Positions 57,401-64,000 of a stretch of 64,000 bases of DNA are shown one piece after another. How positions within the stretch are numbered: position 1 is the first letter of the stretch; the number at the start of each line of letters is the position of its first letter. The notes under the pieces were generated by a model that saw nothing but the letters and a program-made list of their open reading frames with translations, did no database searches and had not been told where the DNA came from. The DNA lies in contig JARWMV010000033.1 in assembly GCA_030998015.1 (NCBI GenBank), forward strand, positions 1-64,000, written 5' to 3'. Made by a program: the position numbers and the translations under genes. The stretch comes from Ceratorhiza oryzae-sativae. Taxonomy: Eukaryota > Basidiomycota > Agaricomycetes > Cantharellales > Ceratobasidiaceae.

Positions 57401-59284
57401 CGATTAACATTTAGATATAATCTCAGATGCGGAGCGAGATGTATGGCACCTACAGGGGATTGGTGGAATGAGCGCTGAAGATGTCTTCGGGGCAGAGGGG
57501 GGTTAAAAGTGAGGTGACTCTCGACGGCTCCGAAAATACAGGGGGATGTGACAAAAACGTGGTGCACCTGGACGGACACATTGATGCGCAATCCTAATAA
57601 TCGGACGATGTGATTCCTTGGCTGCCCACCTCATGCGAATAAAATGCATTTGCCCACGGACAGGCACAGCCAATTCTTTCTTAAACCACCTTGAAGACAT
57701 TCCATGATGCATTGTTCTCGTCAACGCGCCAACCCCTCTGTGGGTTTGGAGGTGTATTCTTATTGAACGTTGGTGCTCATATCGTCCTCCACCCAATCGC
57801 GGAAGGAGACCGAAAAAACCGAGCACGGGCTTTCATCGCTGTCCGAGCTGGCATTGCAAAGCAGCCCTGATCATAGAACTCATTTGACGGGAAGGGATGC
57901 GCTGCGGCGGCGCTCAAACTGACAACTGTTGGGTCCCCTTGTCAGCTTGGGCAGTGCTCAGGTGAGCAGCGACAAGCGTTATCAAGGTCGCGTTTGTTTG
58001 CTCAGGGTCCACCGTGCATACAGATGACCCTGACGATCTTCACTCCGACACGAGGCGACCGGGTTGAGACCCATTGACAGCAATGCTACTCTTTATCTCT
58101 CAGTAGAAAGCCATGCTGTGAAAATTATTTTTGGTTTGATAGAATACTTCAGCGGAATAACTGCGCGTGAATTATTTTGCTGGATGGAAGCCCACGTTTG
58201 TTAGAGTTTGCAGAAATCAATATATGCGGATGGCGCGCAAGTTGGCTTATGATGTCTCTAAGCGTTCCAGTTATAATGGAAATCAATAAAAACAGCCATA
58301 TGACCTCCAAGAAGATCGAGCTTTCGGCAGATAGGGAAATCTTCACTTGGCAGAGCGGAAACGGGGTCGGCTTACGAATGTGGTACCTCTTTTGTTTGCG
58401 CTCCCGAATGACCCAACAAAAGGACTGTGGGCAAATATGTTCCAGGTGTTTTTGTTCAAATAGTAGAACGCACTGCTGACATGATAAAACTGGGACGCGT
58501 TTTCGAACAGCACAAAATAATCTGCTTAAAACCCAAGCACTAGCAATTCCGAGACGTTGGCCATGCGGCGCGCTTTTGAATGCACTTGTGCATACAGTTA
58601 CCTAAGCATTTTAATTCGTTAGCTTCCCTCGAACAACCCCACAGCATGGTTCACCTAACCGTTGGAGGGATTGGCCACTTGGTGAGCCAAGCAGAATTCG
58701 CAAGAGACGTCTTCTGAAATCATGGACCAAGGCGGTAATGGCGCTGCTGGTATTTAATTGAACTCTTGGCAATGCTTATACTCACTGGGGACAAATTAGG
58801 ATTCGACCCGATGTTTTATCTTCGTCATTGCAACGTTCATCGCATTCTCGCATTGTGGGAGCACATTGGCCCAGATCACGCAGCAGGCACGAACGGATAT
58901 CTTTGCGAGGTTGACGGCACCCAAACAAGTTTCAGCAAGTGACATTCTCTGCCTATTTAAATCATGCGAGCAGAATCTCGTGTATCTCCTTTCCAGCTCA
59001 AGCTTGGAGTGCTCGAAATGATCAGGAGGCGAATCATGAAAGTCTACTTTTACCACTCCGTGATGTTGATTACAAGCGCCGGACTGCGGAGAAAAAAAAC
59101 CCCTTACTCGCTTCATCATCAGAATGATGGCAACGATGATGCGCCTACCGCTAATCGATGCATGCCGCATTCCCATTCCTGTGGTTACGCATACACTCAC
59201 TCGGCTTACAGATTATACCTATCCCCTAATTGAACTCGCTCTCGGAGGCTGCAAGTTCTGCTAAAATAATACAGATTCGCATAG
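57401..59284. other. No confident gene
   Basis: Short frames only. The minus ORF at 58796-59200 contains LAETCLGAVNLAKISVRAC and might be a 3' exon; no family was found. Confidence 0.35.
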
Positions 59285-59443
59285 CTTCAACAGCACTTTG
59301 GCCACAGCCTGATCCTTGCGCAGAAGCAAGCGCCGATCGTCAAACAGCTGCCCTTCCGGGAATCCACCGCATACGGAGGGCCTCTCGTCGGATACCACGC
59401 CACACGTGGACCGATCGACGACTTTGGGCAATTCATCGTCTCG
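59285..59443 (+). CDS. Orphan exon of an unidentified gene
   Basis: Between an acceptor (GCATAG) and a donor (GTAAGC) lies a 159 nt phase-0 open stretch reading LQQHFGHSLILAQKQAPIVK and then GGPLVGYHATRGPIDDFGQF. It has the compositional look of a conserved enzyme fragment. Neighbouring frames to about 59770 may be further exons (VAHSVVVLFKVPSPRPGG; IFAEIFRHSDLVVVRVHE), but they do not join cleanly. No family recognised. Confidence 0.4.
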
Positions 59444-61448
59444 GTAAGCTCCGAGCCTATTCTCACCAAAGGGTTGCGCACTCGGTCGTCGTTTTGTTCA
59501 AGGTGCCCAGCCCGCGGCCGGGAGGGTGTGAAGAAGAGTACGAGATTGGCAAACGTCACCGTGCTCTCCCGTGGTCGGAGCGATCTTTGCGGAAATTTTC
59601 AGACACAGCGACCTGGTAGTTGTTCGTGTGCATGAGATCGTGCTTGTGTCGTTCCAGCTCTTGACGGCTGCCCTCCACGAATGCGAATCGGGATTTGTCC
59701 GACACGTCCAACTCACCGTCGTGGCCAGCTGTCTTCGAGCATCGCTGAGGTTCCACAAGGGGGAAACCTGAGGCGAATTGAATGCTAACGACAAAAGCAA
59801 TGGTCCATCTGAGAACAACGCGCCGTTCATGCAGCTGCTATCCTGCGACGTGTACATGCCACTCGACAAGGTGCGCTCAGAAGTCGCAGCTGGGAGGAAT
59901 TCCAGGATATCCCATATGATATTGATGATTGGAAAGTGTATGACATGCTCACTGATATTTCCAGCGGCACTGGCGCGACTGACGGCTGCAGTTCTGGAAT
60001 CAAGCAGTCACGGGCGTTCCGTGAGTGATCCGGTATGTAATTCTGATGCGCGTTCGATATTGCCATCCTTGACTTTTGTCCTGGTAAAAGGGAAAAGGGC
60101 ATCCCTTGGGCACTGAACAGGAAGATTTGTTGTCGTGTCATGGATCAATTTATGAATGTGTCAATTGCGCTTGAACTGAACGCGCCTGCGTGTCTATTTG
60201 AACATAATGAAAATGAAAGAAATTTGATTGCATGTGAATTTATAGTCGACGGGGATTCGCCCCACCCTTTAAATCCCAGTATCGTACATCGTCTAGTGTG
60301 AGTCGCCTACGTATTTTATTTTCATCTCCTACACCGGAATTCATCCTCCTCTCTCGGGCCCCACGCCGCCCCACCTTTGATATGCCGCTCACCGAAGAGC
60401 GACCAGGTGGAGCCCACATGCTGGGGCCAAGGCGACTGATAACGATTACGTTCGGACGTAGTCTACCGTTGGGGATGTCATTTACAAACGGGCGCAAACC
60501 GGGTCGACAAAAGCTGGGGTGCCACGCTGTCGAGGTAGGATGATAGGGTCGATCGATGTGTATGCGTTCGACTCCACGGGGGCCCCACTCGATGTGATCG
60601 TCAAAAGGCCATGGAACAAACCGTGTGGTGCGTGCGCGAGCGGGGCCGAGGTGATATTTGAATCCGCGGTGATCGTGCGAGGTCGGACCGAGCGAGGGAA
60701 GGATCAAACGAGGTGATGGGACCAAGATGAAGCAAGGTGAGATGGCAGTTGGGTACATAATCCAAGACTAGCCAAACCCATGCAACATACCAACAGTCGA
60801 CCGGGTGAAGATCCGGGAGAGCTGAGAAGGGAACGCCCTAGGGCCTGTAGACAGGTCGGAAGTCGAATGATTGCGTGAGTGATTTTCGTCGACCTCGCCG
60901 AGGACGCACCGAGCGCTCGCGTTTTTATCCTGCGGGCAAAGCGAGGGCAAAACACATGGGGATGCCCCGTGGCTGTCCTTGTGTCGAACAGCCACGGCCG
61001 GGTGGCGTTCTCAGCGTTTGCGCCGAGAACACCATGAATCAAGCGCGGGAAGCATATCGTGGTGTCATGGGTTGCGACCGGCGCCGTCGATGGGACGATG
61101 GGAAAGGGTCGGCTCTCGCGGGCGAGTGTGATGGGCGGCTCAGACGCATAGGGTCTAGTGGGATTCGCGAAGCCCATGTGGTCCTGGCCGACAGCGAGGC
61201 GTTCGGAGTTGCAGCGAGGACCGTGGCCGCCGCCGCGAGGCCCGTGGGCGCTGCGGGACTCGCCGACGACACGCGGGGGGGATCGGGGCACCCGGGATCG
61301 CGGGCGGCGGGCGATGGGCGGCGGGCGTGGCAGCCACGTGACGATGGAGCAGCCATGACGTCAGCGTGCCGCCGGTTGGGTGCTCAGCGACAGGGCCCAA
61401 CGAGAATTGGGAGTCCGCTTCCGGTCGTCCTCTCTCGCCACCACCATC
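59444..61448. other. GC-rich region, no confident gene
   Basis: Several long frames overlap on both strands from about 60240 to 61300, as expected from GC-rich DNA. None shows a motif. The last 500 bp are the upstream region of the small heat-shock gene. Confidence 0.4.
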
Positions 61449-62334
61449 ATGGACGAGATCGCGATGAGCAGCTCGCGCCCGTCGACGCCGCCGCTCGTCC
61501 ACTCGCCCAGCACGGCCCGCTCGTCGTTTTCGTCGCGCGAGAGAGACCCCCCGCGCCAGCTCCGCGACCGCTCCCCCAGCTGGGGCAAACGCCACGCCAG
61601 CCTCGATTCCCCGCGCGAACGACCCACGATCGTCGCCCCCGGCTCGTTTGCCCCGAGCCCGACGTCGACGACGACCCCCGTGTTGAACGGCCCGCCGCCG
61701 CCCGACCCGCCGCACATCCACACGCCGCCCAGCTCGCCCAGCGCACGGCCATACGCATACCCGTTTCTGCCGTCGCACGAGCCGCGCGGGGCGGACCGGC
61801 CGAGTGTGACGGTCGACACCCGACCGGACAAGTATGTGCTCGTCTGCCGGTGTGTGCCCATATCCGCTGCTGCTGTCCGCCGCTGGCTGACGTCTGCCCA
61901 ACAGAATGCCTCACTTTCACCACTCGTCTATCACCGTCGCCACCCGCCGCGGCCGGCTGCTCGTCATCACCGCCGACCGCTGGGACACCGAACTCGACCC
62001 ACCGCCGTTTAGCCTCGATCCGTCGTCATCGGCACGTCCATCGCCTGCCCACTTTGAGCGAAGGATCACGTTCGGATGGGATGCAGACATGGCCCGGATC
62101 CGCGCCGAGTTTGACGGTCAGGTCTTACACGTGTCCGTTCCCAGGCGGCTTATATCCCATGTCATGGGCTTACCCCGGACCAACCGTGCGAGCACGCCAG
62201 CAGGAGGCAACCCACTCACCGCAATCCGGCAACCCCCCCTCGACGCTGCCCCGCCCGACCTCGACCTCGCACGCCCCCGGAGCATGCAGAATGAATCCAC
62301 GCACCGACGCGACGTCGCTTGGCCGCTCGGTTAA
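61449..62334 (+). CDS. Small heat-shock protein (alpha-crystallin/Hsp20 domain)
   Basis: Two exons (61449-61849 and 61905-62334) with a 55 bp intron give 276 residues. The N-terminal 115 residues are disordered and rich in Pro and Ser. The alpha-crystallin domain then spans about 118-215: VTVDTRPDKYVLVCR at the exon junction, ITVATRRGRLLVITADRW, and HFERRITFGWDADMARIRAE followed by FDGQVLHVSVPRR. Small heat-shock proteins hold unfolding proteins in oligomers without ATP. The C-terminus is Pro-rich and lacks an obvious I-x-I motif. ATG at 61449 was chosen as the first that stays in frame with the domain. A longer overlapping frame at 60875-62512 is not the gene. Confidence 0.88.
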
Positions 62335-63566
62335 TCGGCCGGCCCGCCCTTCAGTCCGACTCGATTTTATCTTCTCTCCACTCTGTCTGCATTGTCCCGT
62401 CCAAATCGATCCAAGTGCTGGATCCCGCTATTGTTTATATCCCGACGCCACGCCTCTTGTTTCGCCCAACCCTACACCTGATCTCCGGATGAATTCCTTC
62501 ATCAGCCCCTAAAAGGCTCGTTCTGCCCAGCCTCGTCGTGTACTCGGTTCAGCATTCATACAACCCACCCACGCACACAACGGCTTCCCCGTCCCGTGTT
62601 CAATACCAATCCGCACTCGATCAATTTTTACAAATTTGTATATATACCTTTTTTTTTTCTCACGCACACCTCCCCAACCCGCCGACTCGACAGCGCCCGG
62701 GTTTCCCACCTGGGCTCCCACTCTGCGCTGGGCAAGGATCATCAGACAGTATGCCTTGGCTCGTTCGCGCCTGGGTCGTGGAGCGCAGGTGCCGTGGACC
62801 GGATGCGTTGCGTGATCGAGGTGGCGATGCGAGCCCTTGTTTTCTTTTCTTTTGCTTCCTCCATTTTCCTCTTCTTTCTGCGTCTTGGTGTGGCTCTACT
62901 CGCTGATTAATCGGACTATTGAGTCTCCATTTGTATGATATACATCATGGGAAAGTTGTTGTGTTATTGTTATGACGGGATTTTTTGTGGATTTATTTAC
63001 GCGTGCATGTGAAAATGTGAAGGGTGAGGTCAAAATGTGACAAGCAACTATGTGTCCGAAAGGGGGACAACTCCAGGAGGTCTCATTGAACGTCTTCCCC
63101 ACCACCCCCTGTCAACCTGTCCCCCTTGCAGATCAAATGCCCAATCCAGACATCGGCTTCCGCGTCATTCATACAACCCACGTCTTGGCCTGATCCAGAA
63201 TTCGTGCCACACGCCCTCTGTTCCTCGGTCCAGGACTCTCAGAGTCTAGACCTGATCAAGCGGTGTGGGGCGGCGATGGCTTCCGTGGACGTGCCGTACC
63301 GTGCCGATGATTTGCTCGGCGACGAATATGGTCATATATGTCCGGGTTGGATGGGGGAGATAACAAGCATAGGTACGGGCATTACGTCATCGAATCCTAG
63401 TTCCATCCATGGGGCGACGGCCGGAAACTGGTCAACCGCAGCAACGGAACAAGGAAGTCGATGAAACCAAGTTGACGCTCTTGAAACCAAGTCACAACAG
63501 CCGGCAATGGAACACCCAATTCGGTTCATTTCATTTCATTTGGACTATCGACAACTTTGCATAAGC
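62335..63566. other. Intergenic, no gene seen
   Basis: 3' region of the heat-shock gene, including a T run at about 62650-62659. Short ORFs have no motifs. Confidence 0.45.
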
Positions 63567-64000
63567 TCATTCCGCACTTCCCCGAACCCATGTTCCGTAC
63601 AGCGGCCCATGGTCTTGCCAGTTCTCGAGGTTGAACGTGCTCCCATCCTCATTGCTTTCATCCCACTTGTGAACATCGCTCGAGAGCAGGCGAAGAGCCG
63701 GCACGGCCGGGTCACTCTGTCCCTGAGAGCCGAGCCTGCCCTCTTTGGAAAGTCGACCATGCTTGGCGCCACTCGGCAAAACGACGTGCGAGCTCAAGCT
63801 GGTAAGCATGTTCTTGACCAAAACCTTGGCTTCGGGGGTCCCATACACCGGCACATCGTCGTCGTCGTCGCCGTCGTCGGCCTCCCGAGTCGACAACGGA
63901 CCGGTGACCACGTTCGGGTGGACCAGCTCGGCCACAATTTCGTACGGGACATTGACCACGCCGCGCACCCGGGTGTCAGCAGCACGCCGAGCGAGGCAGT
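63567..64000 (-). CDS. 3' end of an unidentified gene, cut by right edge
   Basis: The frame is open from the window edge to a stop at 63567 (about 144 codons). It begins AADTRVRGVVNVPYEIVAEL, has an acidic run of Asp near 63860, and ends with ENWQDHGPLYGTWVRGSAE. No membrane segment or known motif. Upstream exons lie outside the window. Confidence 0.5.
   Translation of the reverse strand, partial: CLARRAADTRVRGVVNVPYEIVAELVHPNVVTGPLSTREADDGDDDDDVPVYGTPEAKVLVKNMLTSLSSHVVLPSGAKHGRLSKEGRLGSQGQSDPAVPALRLLSSDVHKWDESNEDGSTFNLENWQDHGPLYGTWVRGSAE

Noticed and set aside
60240..61291. Long minus-strand frames upstream of the heat-shock gene
   Set aside because: Composition-driven open frames on both strands with no motif and no splice partners.
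60875..62512. 545-codon plus-strand frame
   Set aside because: It overlaps the small heat-shock gene in another frame, is Arg/Pro-rich from GC-rich DNA, and has no domain; the alpha-crystallin domain lies in the spliced frame instead.

Overview
The window looks like nuclear DNA of a filamentous basidiomycete, most like Rhizoctonia (Cantharellales); the genus is inference. The support is a set of split genes with many 45-70 bp introns, an SSU-processome gene (UTP25), fungal MEP/AMT ammonium transporters, F-box, BTB and DUF5648 proteins, and Ty1/copia elements. No bacterial operons, rRNA, tRNA or CRISPR were seen. Exon models were built by hand from reading frame, splice sites and phase.

Layout. 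1-0.4 kb: 5' part of a DUF2235 hydrolase gene. 0.8-1.0 kb: a foldback sequence. 1.6-5.5 kb: a CpG-poor island holding an old, broken copia element (2028-5502) with a second LTR-like sequence nested in it. 6.6-7.4 kb: a BTB protein. 8.9-11.6 kb: UTP25, 13 exons. 12.5-13.9 kb: a methyltransferase-like protein. 14-18 kb: no gene I can name, and one solo LTR.

18.2-40.2 kb: a head-to-tail array of nine related genes or gene pieces, all on the minus strand. They share an eight-exon plan, with nine exons in copies 3 and 4. The proteins (about 375 aa) hold two copies of a roughly 70-residue module, then a variable linker and a C-terminal domain. I cannot assign a function. Copies 5 and 6 read cleanly, copy 8 nearly so, and the others carry visible lesions. 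A full-length copia element (32653-37597) with apparently identical LTRs and one open gag-pol frame sits between copies 7 and 8. Solo LTRs lie at 16947, 21325 and 32178.

40.6-42.0 kb: a secreted glycoprotein of unknown role. 43.3-57.4 kb: two ammonium transporter paralogues on the same strand, separated by a TAP-like secreted hydrolase, a small membrane ORF, a frameshifted DUF5648 gene, an F-box gene and a small ORF. 59.3 kb: an orphan exon on the plus strand. 61.4-62.3 kb: a small heat-shock protein. 63.6-64 kb: the 3' end of an unidentified gene.

The genes do not form one pathway. The most unusual feature is the tandem family: a module duplicated inside the gene, a 41-nt exon of constant size, an apparent excess of GC-AG introns, and active birth and death of copies next to retroelements.
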